Shown: positions 41,426 to 50,975 of the stretch, piece after piece | How the letters are laid out: every line of letters starts with the position of its first letter | Position numbering within the stretch: the stretch's first letter is position 1 | Assembly: GCF_040567655.1 (NCBI RefSeq) | Contig: NZ_JBEXAC010000001.1 | Coordinates: 1,488,001 to 1,552,000 of the forward strand | Reading direction: 5' to 3' | Source of the DNA: Chitinophaga sp. H8 | GTDB taxonomy: Bacteria; Bacteroidota; Bacteroidia; Chitinophagales; Chitinophagaceae | DNA: 64,000 nucleotides | The notes under the pieces: model-generated | Database searches by the model: none | What the model was told of the DNA's origin: nothing | The model's input: only the letters and a program-made list of their open reading frames with translations | Made by a program: the position numbers and the translations under genes

Positions 41426-41927
41426 AGTTTTTCTTGCTTTCTTCGTAGGTAGGGCCATACATACCCGGAACTTTATTGCCTGTAGCACGCAGGTAAACTA
41501 TCAATTCGCCCCGATGGTGATAGATATGATTGAAAAGGAATCCACGCGATACAATACCCCTTGGTATGGGGCCAAGGAGCACAGTTTCACCTGCTTTCAT
41601 GGTCCAGTTATCCTGTAGTTTTTGCTCAGTCAGGGATTTTAATGCGGCCCTGGCTTTTTCCACATTACGCTCAAAAAGCTCCAAAGTTGCCTTGATATCA
41701 TTGGGAGAACCACGTTCCAGACGGTCAGCAGCCATATCATAGACATCTTTAGTAAGGGCCCCCTCGTACCAGTAGTAAATGGTGGCAATATGCTGCGCAA
41801 GTTGCCCCATCGTCCAGGAAACTTCGGACGGTTTATAATCAAGATCTTTCTCAGGGACCGCCTGTAGCAATTTACGCGTGCTGGTTACTTCATGCTCGAA
41901 TTCACCCAACAGGTACTGTAGTATCAT
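41424..41927 (-). CDS. DinB-family four-helix protein
   Basis: 167 residues with the DinB/DfsB fold: helix 1 ending at LLQAVPEKDLDYKPSE, WTMGQLAQHIATIYYWYE with the first metal His, and the paired His in FNHIYHHRGELIVYLRATG. These three His positions make the metal site of DinB-like thiol-dependent transferases. The end GMYGPTYEE is also standard. In Bacteroidota these proteins are abundant and mostly uncharacterised. Many are stress-induced or transfer thiols such as bacillithiol. The gene is single, with its own start at an ATG at 41927. Confidence 0.88.
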   Translation of the reverse strand: MILQYLLGEFEHEVTSTRKLLQAVPEKDLDYKPSEVSWTMGQLAQHIATIYYWYEGALTKDVYDMAADRLERGSPNDIKATLELFERNVEKARAALKSLTEQKLQDNWTMKAGETVLLGPIPRGIVSRGFLFNHIYHHRGELIVYLRATGNKVPGMYGPTYEESKKN

Positions 41928-42012
41928 AGCTTAATAATTTGAAGTAAAAATAAGCATAACCCAATTAATATAATTCCGGGGCTTCGGAAACCGGGTCATC
42001 CTGATTTATAGA

Positions 42013-42089
42013 TGCTGTTTTCTCTGTTTATTTTGTGCGTTATAATGCTGTAATTGTATTTTGATATTAAAAACTGTATAAAACAGCAA
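42013..42089. promoter_or_regulatory. Candidate DeoR operators upstream of susC
   Basis: The 438-base gap 41928-42365 is AT-rich and gene-free. It contains AAACTGTATAAAACAGCAA at 42071-42089 and an inverted copy of AAAACAGCA (TGCTGTTTT) at 42013-42021. AAACTGTAT followed by AAAACA, and the 11-mer TAAAACAGCAA, both recur in the intergenic region between the DeoR-type gene and GH9 (49065-49080, 49131-49141). Sharing across 7 kb fits one regulator acting at both promoters. Confidence 0.5.
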
Positions 42090-42170
42090 TATTTTATTTG
42101 ATTTTAATTAATTGATAATGAGTAAATTATATTTATTAAAAAATATTTCCCATGAAATTATGTAAGTTAT

Positions 42171-42201
42171 TTTGCTTTTTTGTCTAATAATTTTACCTTT
42201 A
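42171..42201 (+). promoter_or_regulatory. Candidate promoter of susC
   Basis: TTTG at 42171-42174, 19 bases, then TACCTTTA at 42194-42201 (-7-like TAnnTTTG with the last base changed). Spacing is right for Bacteroidota. It would leave a leader of roughly 160 bases, room for RNA-level control. The candidate operators lie 85-160 bases upstream. Confidence 0.4.
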
Positions 42202-42365
42202 AAGCAGCATGGAATATTAGATATTTGAAATCGTGGTTCTGGTTTTGTGTGGTGCCGGAAATGTGTGTAAAAACATTCCGGTAATAGAATGGTACTGGCA
42301 GGTGAGTACTTATTTAAGCCATTTTATCTGAGGAACTTTTTTTTCTCATTACAAATACCAAAATA

Positions 42366-45300
42366 ATGCGACAATTACCTCAAACTGTAGTATCGCTGCT
42401 GCTTGTGTTCCTGCTCTCACACGCGATGGCTCAGGATCCTCCCTTAAAAGGAACGGTTACCGGTTCCGACGGCATTCCACTACCGGGTGCCACTATCAGG
42501 AATATGAATGCTGCATTTACTGCACTTACGGATGCTAACGGACACTTTACGATCAGGGCCAGCAATGGCCAAACGCTGAAGGTCTCGTATGTTGGTTACC
42601 AGACACTTGACCTGAAAGTATCGGGTACGGGGCCATTGATTATTTCACTCCAATCTGCCAAACCTGACCTCGAAGAAGTAGTGGTGATGGGTTATGGTAC
42701 CCAAAAGAAAAAATTAGTAACAGGTGCTACCGTGCAGGTAAAAGGTGATGATGTGGCCAGGTTGAATACGGTGGACGTACTGGGAGGCTTGCAATCACAG
42801 GCGGCTGGCGTAAATATCATTCAGAACAACGGCTTCCTCGGACAAGGTTTTAAAGTGAATATCCGTGGTATCGGTACTAATGGAAATTCCTCCCCGCTGT
42901 ATGTAATTGATGGTGTGGCCAACGGGAGCATCGATGGATTGAATCCTGCTGATATCGAATCGATCGATATTCTGAAAGATGCAGCTTCTTCTGCTATTTA
43001 CGGGGCCAGGGCTGCCAACGGCGTTATACTGGTCACCACCAAACGGGGTAAGGCGGGTGCTTTTAGGGTAATGTATGATGGTTACTATGGCGCTCAGAAT
43101 CTTTATAAGATCCCTACTATCCTGAATGCTAAAGAATACATGATGATACAGGACGAAGGCCGGCTGATGGACGGACTTTCTCCCTACAATTGGCAAAGTT
43201 ATTTACCGGCAGCAGATTTGCAGGCGATCAATGATGGCTCCTGGAAAGGTACCAACTGGCTCAAAGAGATCATGAACAAGAATGCCAGCCAGCAGAATCA
43301 CTCCCTTAATTTTACAGGAGGTACAGACCGATCTACTTATTCTATCGGACTTTCTTATACCAATCAGCAGGCTACCATGGGAGTGCCGGGTAAAATGCCT
43401 GACCTGGACAGGTATAACCTCCGTATTAATTCTGATCATGTCGCCATCCGGAAAAATGATTTAAATATCCTTCGTATAGGAGAAACCCTTAATTACAAGT
43501 ACTCAGAGATCAATGGCTCTTTCGCTACTGATGGCATCTACTGGAACAGCGTGCATAATATGCTGGTGATGAGTCCACTGATGCATCCCTATAACAAGGA
43601 TGGAGATTATTATACTTATAAAGACAGGCTGGCAGATGGTTATAATTGGGACATCTCCAATGGGGCCGATAAGAACCCTATTGCTTATATGGATTACCTG
43701 ATGAATCAAAACAAAAGTAAATCGCATTACCTGCAATCTTCTTTCTATGCTGAACTACAGCCTTTGAAAAACCTTAAGTTCAGGACCCAGTTCGGGTATA
43801 TTATGGGGGCATCCAGTTACAGGGCATATACACCTGCTTATGAGCTTACGCAGGCCATCACCAGTGCTAACGACAGGGTAATACAATCCTTATCCTTATT
43901 CAACCGCTTTACCTGGGAAAATACGGCTAACTATATTTTCAACGTAAAAGACCACCATTTCGATGTGCTTGTTGGACAGTCGATCGAAAAATGGGGAATG
44001 GGAGAATCCATGAGTGGTACCAAAGCCGGCTCCAACTTTGATGATTTCGAACATGCATATTTGTCGAATGTTGCTACCAATGCCACCAGTGTGCAAGCAC
44101 TCACCGGCTTACCCGACGGTCAGGGAGCGCTGGTTTCCTTCTTCGGAAGACTGAACTATAACTATAAAGAAAAATACATGGCGTCATTGATTGCCAGGTA
44201 TGATGGCTCTTCCATTTTTGCCAATGGACACCGGTTTGGTTTCTTCCCATCTGTTTCAGCAGGCTGGACCATCTCGAACGAGTCTTTTATGAAAGAGGCT
44301 ACATTTATTGACTTCCTGAAGCTCAGAGGTTCCTGGGGCCAGAATGGCAACAACGCCGTATCCGCTTTTCAATGGCTGGCATTGGTAACTTCCAATAATA
44401 CCTATGGTGGTTATACTTTCGGTAATTCCATGAGTAATGTGGCTACCGGGTCATATGCCTATAAACTTACTAACCCTGATCTTACCTGGGAAACCCAGGA
44501 GCAGACAGATATCGGTATCGATGCACGTTTTCTGAACAACAGGCTGGGGCTGGAGCTTGATTGGTATAAAAAAACAACCAAAAACTGGCTGGTTACCGCT
44601 CCTGTTTTGTACTCTTTTGGCGCAGAACCTCCGGCTGTGAATGGAGGGGATATTGTAAACAAAGGTATTGAGCTGGCATTACACTGGCACGATAATTTGT
44701 CACGCGATTTCCGTTATGGAGTGGACTTTAATATCGCGTTCAATAAAAATAATGTTACCAGAATTGCCAACCAGGATGGTATTATTCATGGCCCCGGTGG
44801 TATTCCCTGGGAGGGGGCAGATGAAAGCTATCGTGTACAGGTCGGTTATCCTATTGGTTATTTTTATGGTTACCAGTCTGAAGGAATTTTTCAAAACCAG
44901 GCACAAATTAAAAATCATAAAGGACCATTGTTGAATGGGGATAAAACCCAGCCAGGAGATGTCATCTGGAAAGATGTAAACAATGACCAGGTGATCGATG
45001 AAAAGGACCGTACCATGATCGGAAATCCACATCCGGATTATACAATGGGGCTTGTATTCAATGTGGGCTGGAAAGCTTTCGATTTCTCTGTTAATGCCTA
45101 TGGCGCTTTTGGCCAACAGATATTCAAAGTGTACCGCGACTTCGCTACTTCTCCACTGAATAACTTTTCCACCGATATCCTTGAAAGATGGAATGGAGCA
45201 GGTAGCTCCAATAAACTACCACGACTTACCAGTAGCGCCAGCTCCAATTGGTCCAGTGTTTCGGACATTTTTATTGAAGATGGAGATTACCTGAAAATCA

Positions 45301-45530
45301 AGAATATCACACTTGGGGTGGATATCAAAAAGCTGTATAAAAAATTACCATTGCACATGTGCAGACTTTATGTGTCTGTACAGAATCTGCACACGTTTAC
45401 GAAATATTCAGGTATGGACCCGGAGATCGGTTTTGGAGGGGAGGATGCGGCTGATTATGCAAGAGGTATTGATCTTGGCTTTTATCCCAGTGCCCGCACA
45501 GTATTGGCTGGAGTAAATATTCAATTCTAA
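42366..45530 (+). CDS. SusC/RagA TonB-dependent receptor without STN domain
   Basis: 1054 residues. A signal peptide (TVVSLLLVFLLSHAMAQ) is followed directly by a carboxypeptidase-regulatory-like domain (GTVTGSDGIPLPGATIRN, ALTDANGHFTI), then LEEVVVMGYGTQKKKLVTGA, plug motifs RGIGTNGNSSPLYVIDG and SAIYGARAANGVILVTTKRG, and the barrel. The absence of an STN domain matches the absence of sigma/FecR genes here; control by the DeoR-type regulator is likely instead. It should import the oligosaccharide later processed by GH9, ROK kinase and others. First gene of the plus-strand set 42366-48270. Confidence 0.96.
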   Translation: MRQLPQTVVSLLLVFLLSHAMAQDPPLKGTVTGSDGIPLPGATIRNMNAAFTALTDANGHFTIRASNGQTLKVSYVGYQTLDLKVSGTGPLIISLQSAKPDLEEVVVMGYGTQKKKLVTGATVQVKGDDVARLNTVDVLGGLQSQAAGVNIIQNNGFLGQGFKVNIRGIGTNGNSSPLYVIDGVANGSIDGLNPADIESIDILKDAASSAIYGARAANGVILVTTKRGKAGAFRVMYDGYYGAQNLYKIPTILNAKEYMMIQDEGRLMDGLSPYNWQSYLPAADLQAINDGSWKGTNWLKEIMNKNASQQNHSLNFTGGTDRSTYSIGLSYTNQQATMGVPGKMPDLDRYNLRINSDHVAIRKNDLNILRIGETLNYKYSEINGSFATDGIYWNSVHNMLVMSPLMHPYNKDGDYYTYKDRLADGYNWDISNGADKNPIAYMDYLMNQNKSKSHYLQSSFYAELQPLKNLKFRTQFGYIMGASSYRAYTPAYELTQAITSANDRVIQSLSLFNRFTWENTANYIFNVKDHHFDVLVGQSIEKWGMGESMSGTKAGSNFDDFEHAYLSNVATNATSVQALTGLPDGQGALVSFFGRLNYNYKEKYMASLIARYDGSSIFANGHRFGFFPSVSAGWTISNESFMKEATFIDFLKLRGSWGQNGNNAVSAFQWLALVTSNNTYGGYTFGNSMSNVATGSYAYKLTNPDLTWETQEQTDIGIDARFLNNRLGLELDWYKKTTKNWLVTAPVLYSFGAEPPAVNGGDIVNKGIELALHWHDNLSRDFRYGVDFNIAFNKNNVTRIANQDGIIHGPGGIPWEGADESYRVQVGYPIGYFYGYQSEGIFQNQAQIKNHKGPLLNGDKTQPGDVIWKDVNNDQVIDEKDRTMIGNPHPDYTMGLVFNVGWKAFDFSVNAYGAFGQQIFKVYRDFATSPLNNFSTDILERWNGAGSSNKLPRLTSSASSNWSSVSDIFIEDGDYLKIKNITLGVDIKKLYKKLPLHMCRLYVSVQNLHTFTKYSGMDPEIGFGGEDAADYARGIDLGFYPSARTVLAGVNIQF

Positions 45531-45547
45531 TCCTTAATCATTGTAAC

Positions 45548-47341
45548 ATGAAGTCCAGATATACTTTTCTCATCTTTTTGTTGATGATGATGGCCGCCGG
45601 TTGTAATAAATTCCTAGATACGGATAATCTTACGGCCAAAACCACTGCCAACTTTCCATTGACGGAGAAAGATGCTGGTGAAATGATCACAGCGATCTAT
45701 GCAAACCTGCTGTATGAAAGTCCGGAAACCTCTTCCGAAATGTACGTGGCACAACTGGCAGGTGATGATTGCCTTGGCGGTAATCTTTCCTTCTCCGGTA
45801 ACTGCGCCGTGAATTTCCTTCTTTACAAGGATAACCTGAATGGATTGCTAGGCCTTTGGTCCCGCTGTTACCGGATGATCAACCGGGCTAATAATGCGGT
45901 AGCTACGCTGGATAACGTTAAGAAATGGTCGGACGAATCGGAGCGCTTGCGCCACTTTGGGGAAGCCTATTTCCTGAGGGCCATGGCTTATTATGAATTG
46001 GTAAGGATCTTTGGCGGCGTGCCAATTCGTACCACCCTGGAAACGGAGAACCTGCCAAGGGCTACTGTAGAAGAAGTATACCAGTTGATAGCAGAAGACC
46101 TCAAACATGCCATAGAAATGATGCCCAAAAAAATTTACCCTTCAGGGTCTGAATTGGCAGGGCATGCTACTAAGTATGCAGCGGAAGCACTGATGGCAAG
46201 GGTCTTTCTTTTCTATACCGGCAGGTATGCCAAACAGGAACTGCCCGGAGGTATTACGAAAGCCCAGATAATAGCCTGGATCGACGACTGTGTCAATAAT
46301 TCCGGACACAACCTGGTAGACGATCAGCGGAATATCTGGTCTTATACCAATGAAGCTACTGAAAACAATGCAGCGGGACATCGTTACAATTACGTGGTGA
46401 ATAATCATCTTAAATGGGCGGGCAACAGTGCTATAGAGTCAGTATTTGCTACCAAGTACAACATGAAGGCAGACTGGACCTATACCTGGTTCAGTAATAC
46501 TAATTGCCTGTTCTATTCTCCTTCCGGAGATAATTATTCAAAGGCCGGTAGTTATCCTTTTGGTGCGGGCTGGGGGGCAGGACCGGTTTCTCCTGCTATG
46601 GTGAATGAATGGAAAGCCTGGGCGGCGGCTCAAACCTACACCGGAGGATACACGACTGATCCGCGTCTTACAGGTTCCATCTGGTCTTACCGTGCGCTTG
46701 ATCCTAATCAGGCAAACACGGTACTGATGGATACCAAACTGGATGCAGGTGAACCGGACTATACGGTTTCTTACCGTTATTATGAGAACACCGGATATTT
46801 TCAGAAGAAATATATCAATATCAACTCTTTTAACAATAATAATATTCTGTCGTTCTCATTACAGATGTTTCCCGCCATATCCGGTCAAACTTCCGCTTCC
46901 TTATTGCAGATAGCAGACCTGATACATATCCGCTTTGCAGATGTGCTGTTGATGCAGTCAGAACTGAAAGAAGATGCTACAGGATTGAATAGGGTAAGGG
47001 CGCGTTCCCACCTGGCACCTATCGGGTATTCTTTAGATGCTGTCAAGCAGGAACGTAGATGGGAGCTCGCTTTTGAATCTATTCGCTACTGGGATTTGCT
47101 GCGCTGGTCGGGGCCCTCATTTGAAGAGATCGGAAATGCATTAAATAAGCAAACCGGGTTTAATGTGATCAATGCGGCAGTGGTAGTACCTATGGTCAAT
47201 TATAATTACAAGCAACGGATCAAAGTAACGGAAGGCTATTGGCCCATTCCTCAAACGGAGATTGATATCTCCAACGGTCTTATCAAGCAAAACCCTGGTT
47301 GGGATCCATCTGCGCAATTCACAGACTGGAATAATTATTAA
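45548..47341 (+). CDS. SusD/RagB-like lipoprotein
   Basis: 597 residues, in the upper range for SusD. Lipobox MMMAAGCNKFLDTD. Typical features follow: YANLLYESPETSSEM, RCYRMINRANNAVATLDNV, HFGEAYFLRAMAYYELVRIF, then GGVPIRTT, and at the end RRWELAFESIRYWDLLRW, a close match to the SusD closing motif. Rich in aromatic residues in the middle (WTYTWFSNTNCLFYSPSG), which may line the glycan site. It lies 17 bases after susC and 20 before the next lipoprotein gene. Confidence 0.95.
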   Translation: MKSRYTFLIFLLMMMAAGCNKFLDTDNLTAKTTANFPLTEKDAGEMITAIYANLLYESPETSSEMYVAQLAGDDCLGGNLSFSGNCAVNFLLYKDNLNGLLGLWSRCYRMINRANNAVATLDNVKKWSDESERLRHFGEAYFLRAMAYYELVRIFGGVPIRTTLETENLPRATVEEVYQLIAEDLKHAIEMMPKKIYPSGSELAGHATKYAAEALMARVFLFYTGRYAKQELPGGITKAQIIAWIDDCVNNSGHNLVDDQRNIWSYTNEATENNAAGHRYNYVVNNHLKWAGNSAIESVFATKYNMKADWTYTWFSNTNCLFYSPSGDNYSKAGSYPFGAGWGAGPVSPAMVNEWKAWAAAQTYTGGYTTDPRLTGSIWSYRALDPNQANTVLMDTKLDAGEPDYTVSYRYYENTGYFQKKYININSFNNNNILSFSLQMFPAISGQTSASLLQIADLIHIRFADVLLMQSELKEDATGLNRVRARSHLAPIGYSLDAVKQERRWELAFESIRYWDLLRWSGPSFEEIGNALNKQTGFNVINAAVVVPMVNYNYKQRIKVTEGYWPIPQTEIDISNGLIKQNPGWDPSAQFTDWNNY

Positions 47342-47361
47342 AAACTGACAAATCAAATTAT

Positions 47362-48270
47362 ATGAAACGAATGCTGTTTCTAAATTGTATGGTGATAGGA
47401 GTAAGTTGTCTTACTGCCTGTACCACCAAAGAAGATATTACGCTCAGGGAAAAATATATTGATAAAGTTGGTACACCTGTTTCCAAAGAAGTGCTGCAAA
47501 AGGCTATAACTGTTTCCCAGCCTTTCCCAAATAAAGAGGGGGAGGTGAAAGGAGATCAGTATGTTGTTATTAAGAATGATAGACCTGATATAGGAGGTGT
47601 CTGGCACCTGGGCTGGGGTGGTGGCGAAAAAACGGTAGGTACGGATAATGATACCATTGTGTATGAATCTAATGGAACATTTCAGATATATTATACCGGT
47701 ATTTCAGCGAATACCAGGATTGCCACTGATCCTGTAACCATCACCGTTACCAATGTATTTGATCCCTGGTCAGGTTATCTGACAGGCGCTAAAGACAAAG
47801 CGGATGTCATGGCCGGAAAGAAATGGAAGTTCCGGAATGTAACGTGGGGATCTGTCTGTAATATGGGGGCCTATGGTGGCTGGAAATATACCAGTGCAGG
47901 ATATGTGCCTGAATCAAATTTCATGTGGTGGGCTAATGTGACGGAAGCAATGGTGGGCAATCTGTATATGAACCTCTTGTTCAATGGCAATAAGTTGCTG
48001 GTGTATAACGCTGATGGCAGCCTCGCGGCAGAAGGTAGTTACGCTTTTAATCATAATGTTGCTGATCAGGGTGTACTCGGCGAACTGATCACTTCCAAAC
48101 CTATCATTGGTGCCAACTATGACGATTGCGGTCAGAATGGTACGTCCAATAAATTCTGGATACTCACTTTGAACGAAGACTATTTAACCATATTCCATCC
48201 TGTAAAATATACCGGAGGGGTAGATTGGGATGATTATGGATGGTACGCCTATTTCAAGGCGGAGGATTAA
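47362..48270 (+). CDS. Surface lipoprotein with PKD-like N-domain, probable glycan-binding protein
   Basis: 302 residues. Signal and lipobox: MVIGVSCLTACTTKED. After a charged spacer the protein has a PKD-like beta domain (VWHLGWGGGEKTVGTDND, then FQIYYTGISAN and TITVTNVFDPW). A Trp-rich C-terminal domain follows (WKFRNVTWGSVCNMGAYGGW, SNFMWWANVTEAMVGNL, ending DYGWYAYFKAE). Its place as third gene after susC and susD is the standard place of the SusE/F-like surface glycan-binding protein, so I infer that role. No catalytic motif was recognised; a lectin-like or enzyme-like beta-sandwich cannot be excluded for the C-terminal part. It is exactly convergent with the DeoR-type gene (23 bases apart). 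Confidence 0.75.
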   Translation: MKRMLFLNCMVIGVSCLTACTTKEDITLREKYIDKVGTPVSKEVLQKAITVSQPFPNKEGEVKGDQYVVIKNDRPDIGGVWHLGWGGGEKTVGTDNDTIVYESNGTFQIYYTGISANTRIATDPVTITVTNVFDPWSGYLTGAKDKADVMAGKKWKFRNVTWGSVCNMGAYGGWKYTSAGYVPESNFMWWANVTEAMVGNLYMNLLFNGNKLLVYNADGSLAAEGSYAFNHNVADQGVLGELITSKPIIGANYDDCGQNGTSNKFWILTLNEDYLTIFHPVKYTGGVDWDDYGWYAYFKAED

Positions 48271-48293
48271 ACGTAAGTTGCCTTCCAGGCCGA

Positions 48294-49037
48294 TTAAATG
48301 ACTTTTACGGATTTGGCATATTTCTGTAATCGTTTGTCTGTAGGAGAAAGGTCAGTGATCAATAGGTGGATACCACGCAATGGGCTGACTATTAATTTTT
48401 GTGACACATCTATTTTTTCTGAAATGCACATTAGTACTGTTTTATCTGCTGCTTTCATTAATGCTTTTTTTACCTGTACTACGTCCCAGTCATGGTCCGT
48501 AAGACCTCCTTTTACAGATAAACCGTTTGCGCCAATGAAGGCAAGATCTACATGCAATTCAGAAAGCTGGCTGATCACAGTGGGACCGGTACACACATAC
48601 GCATCATGCGAAACTTCGCCACCTATAAGTATCACCCGGATGTTTGAGCGCTGCGCAATCTCCAGTGCCACGAGCGGGCTTACTGTGAATACAGTGCCTT
48701 TATGGTTTTTAGGAATGATCCGCGCCAGCTCCAGCATAATGGTGCCGCCGCCCATTAATACGTTCATGCCATCTTTGAAAACAGATAATGCTTTATGTGC
48801 CACTTCTTTTTTCTCCTCCCTGGCATATACCTTGGGTTGCTGGAAGGGAATATGGAAAGATTTGGATACTGCACCGCCATGAACCTTAACAACCCGTCCG
48901 CTTTCTTCAAGTTCATGCAGGTCGCGGCGAACGGTATCCAGTGAAACGTTCAGTAATTTACTGAGGTCCGTAGTAAGTACTTTATGATGCAGGTTTATCT
49001 GGTTGATGATGATGTTCTGGCGTTCTTCTTGAAGCAT
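48294..49037 (-). CDS. DeoR/GlpR-family transcriptional regulator
   Basis: 247 residues. N-terminal winged helix: INQINLHHKVLTTDLSKLL, recognition helix VSLDTVRRDLHELEESG, and VVKVHGGAV, the family's hallmark. The C-terminal sensor domain is of the sugar-phosphate-binding DeoRC type, with MNVLMGGGTIMLELARII, VILIGGEVS and FIGANGLSVKGGLTDHD. Such repressors are released by a phosphorylated sugar, which here could come from the ROK kinase and SIS-domain genes nearby. The gene lies between the SusCD set and the GH9 set and is divergent from GH9. Candidate operators are at 49065-49141 and 42013-42089. Confidence 0.93.
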   Translation of the reverse strand: MLQEERQNIIINQINLHHKVLTTDLSKLLNVSLDTVRRDLHELEESGRVVKVHGGAVSKSFHIPFQQPKVYAREEKKEVAHKALSVFKDGMNVLMGGGTIMLELARIIPKNHKGTVFTVSPLVALEIAQRSNIRVILIGGEVSHDAYVCTGPTVISQLSELHVDLAFIGANGLSVKGGLTDHDWDVVQVKKALMKAADKTVLMCISEKIDVSQKLIVSPLRGIHLLITDLSPTDKRLQKYAKSVKVI

Positions 49038-49064
49038 GACTGTTTGTATTGTTCAACAAATATA

Positions 49065-49141
49065 AAACTGTATTAAAACATATTCGATTTTATTTTGCGG
49101 ATTCGTGCTTTATTCATAATTTAAAGGTACTAAAACAGCAA
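49065..49141. promoter_or_regulatory. Candidate DeoR operators between deoR-type gene and GH9
   Basis: AAACTGTATTAAAACA at 49065-49080 matches AAACTGTATAAAACA upstream of susC, with one extra T. TAAAACAGCAA at 49131-49141 is identical to 42079-42089. Both lie in the 141-base divergent region, near the start of each gene, so one protein could repress the regulator itself and the GH9-kinase-permease operon. Confidence 0.5.
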
Positions 49142-49178
49142 AAAAAAGCATCATCGAAAAACATCACCTCTTCCGGTT

Positions 49179-50936
49179 ATGAAAAAAAAATATGCTTACA
49201 TATTAGTTGTCTTCTTTCCATTTGCTGCTACGATTGCCCAGGACACTGATTCTGCCTGGATCCGTATCAATCAGCTCGGTTATACACCCGGTGGGATAAA
49301 AGTTGCTGTTTATGGGAGTAAAGGAACGAGGCCGGTCAGCTTTTTCGAATTAGTGGATTCGGCAACGGGTCAAAAAGTGCTGCGTAAAACAGCAGGCAGG
49401 GCAATGGGGGCATATGGCCCGTTTCAGCAAACCTGGCGCCTGAACTTTTCTTCCTACACAAAACCAGGTACTTATTATTTGCAGGCTGGGAATACCAGAT
49501 CCCCCTTTTTCAGAATAAACAAGGATGTATATGATGGTGCAGCAGATTTCTGTTTGCGTTATATGCGTCAGCAACGTTCAGGCTTCAATCCTTTTTTGAA
49601 CGACAGTTGTCATATGTATGATGGGTTCACTTTATATGGCCCCATGCCGGACAGTACCTTTGTACCTGTTACTGGTGGTTGGCATGATGCCAGTGATTAC
49701 CTGCAATATGCTACTACCTCTGCCAATGCTACCGCCCATCTGTTGATGGCATGGCGTGACTTTCCTTCCGTATTCACAGACTCACATGCTGCTAATGGTT
49801 TGTCAGGTAGTAATGGTATAGCAGATGTATTGGATGAAGCGAAATGGGGACTTGATTGGTTACTGAAAATGCACCCCAGGGATGAATGGATGTTTAATCA
49901 GATTGCAGACGACAGAGACCACGCAGGTATGCGGATACCGGGGCTAGATAGCATGTATGGCCGGGGATACGAACGTCCGGTTTATTTCATCAGTGGTGAG
50001 CCGCAGGTCAGGGGTAAATTCATGAACAATACCACTGGTACCTCTTCTACAGCCGGAAAATTCGCCAGTGCATTCGCGATCGCTTCCGGTATCTATAAGG
50101 GTATCGATAAAGGGTTCAGTGATCTGCTGCAATATAAGGCCGGTACTGCTTACAAATTCGCATTGCGGAAACCAGGTGTGACACAAACGGCCTCTGTAAA
50201 ATCTCCTTACATCTATGCGGAAGATAATTGGGTAGATGATATGGAGTTCGCAGCCGCTACTTTACATCGTAATGAGGAGGCCTTGTATTATGCCAGGCAG
50301 GAACCGGTTACCCCCTGGCTAGGTGCCGATACCGCCAAACATTACCAGTGGTATCCTTTTATCAATCTGGGGCACTACGAACTGGGCAGGAACCTGAAAG
50401 GGACGCAGCGTGATTCCATCATTCAGTACTATCATACAGGTATCGCCCGTGTTTGGAACAAAGCTAAGACGAATGCATTTTATCGCGGTATTCCTTTCAT
50501 CTGGTGCAGCAATAATCTTACTACCTCCTTTGCGATCCAGTGTTACTGGTACCGGCAGTTTACTAACGATAAGCAATTTCGTGAACTGGAGCAGGCTAAT
50601 TTCGACTGGCTTTTCGGATGTAATCCCTGGGGCACCTCCATGGTGTACGGGCTTCCGGCTAATGGTGATACGCCTGTGGATCCACATGCGGCTTTTACGC
50701 ATATCATGAAAGCTCCTATTGATGGAGGGCTTGTGGATGGGCCAGTGTATGGTAACATATACAATAATCTGATTGGCATCCAATTGAATAACCCTGACTC
50801 ATATGCACCTTTTCAAAGTCAGCTGGCTGTTTATCATGATGACTATGGAGACTATTCCACCAACGAACCCACGATGGATGGAACAGCTTCGCTTATCTAC
50901 TTACTGGCTGCCTATCAATGGAGTGGAGGAAAATAA
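49179..50936 (+). CDS. GH9-family glycoside hydrolase, secreted
   Basis: 585 residues. Signal peptide: KYAYILVVFFPFAATIAQ. Then an N-terminal Ig-like domain of the CelD_N type (AWIRINQLGYTPGGIKVAV, AGNTRSPFFRINKDVY) and an (alpha/alpha)6 GH9 barrel. The catalytic Asp region reads TGGWHDASDYLQYATT (about 164-180) where cellulases have GGWYDAGDHVKF. Later landmarks are WGLDWLLKMHP, FDWLFGCNPWGTSMV and, with the expected acid Glu, YSTNEPTMDGTASLIYLL. GH9 includes endoglucanases but also exo-acting beta-glucosidase and beta-glucosaminidase members. The departures from the cellulase motif and the sugar kinase and SIS-domain neighbours make an exo-acting enzyme quite possible. Operon head for 49179-53869. 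Confidence 0.92.
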   Translation: MKKKYAYILVVFFPFAATIAQDTDSAWIRINQLGYTPGGIKVAVYGSKGTRPVSFFELVDSATGQKVLRKTAGRAMGAYGPFQQTWRLNFSSYTKPGTYYLQAGNTRSPFFRINKDVYDGAADFCLRYMRQQRSGFNPFLNDSCHMYDGFTLYGPMPDSTFVPVTGGWHDASDYLQYATTSANATAHLLMAWRDFPSVFTDSHAANGLSGSNGIADVLDEAKWGLDWLLKMHPRDEWMFNQIADDRDHAGMRIPGLDSMYGRGYERPVYFISGEPQVRGKFMNNTTGTSSTAGKFASAFAIASGIYKGIDKGFSDLLQYKAGTAYKFALRKPGVTQTASVKSPYIYAEDNWVDDMEFAAATLHRNEEALYYARQEPVTPWLGADTAKHYQWYPFINLGHYELGRNLKGTQRDSIIQYYHTGIARVWNKAKTNAFYRGIPFIWCSNNLTTSFAIQCYWYRQFTNDKQFRELEQANFDWLFGCNPWGTSMVYGLPANGDTPVDPHAAFTHIMKAPIDGGLVDGPVYGNIYNNLIGIQLNNPDSYAPFQSQLAVYHDDYGDYSTNEPTMDGTASLIYLLAAYQWSGGK

Positions 50937-50975
50937 CCTTAGATAAAGCCTTTTCAATAATCCGAAACAAATAGT

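Noticed and set aside
48298..48882. 194-codon frame opposite the DeoR-type gene
   Set aside because: Antisense shadow of a well-supported DeoR regulator.
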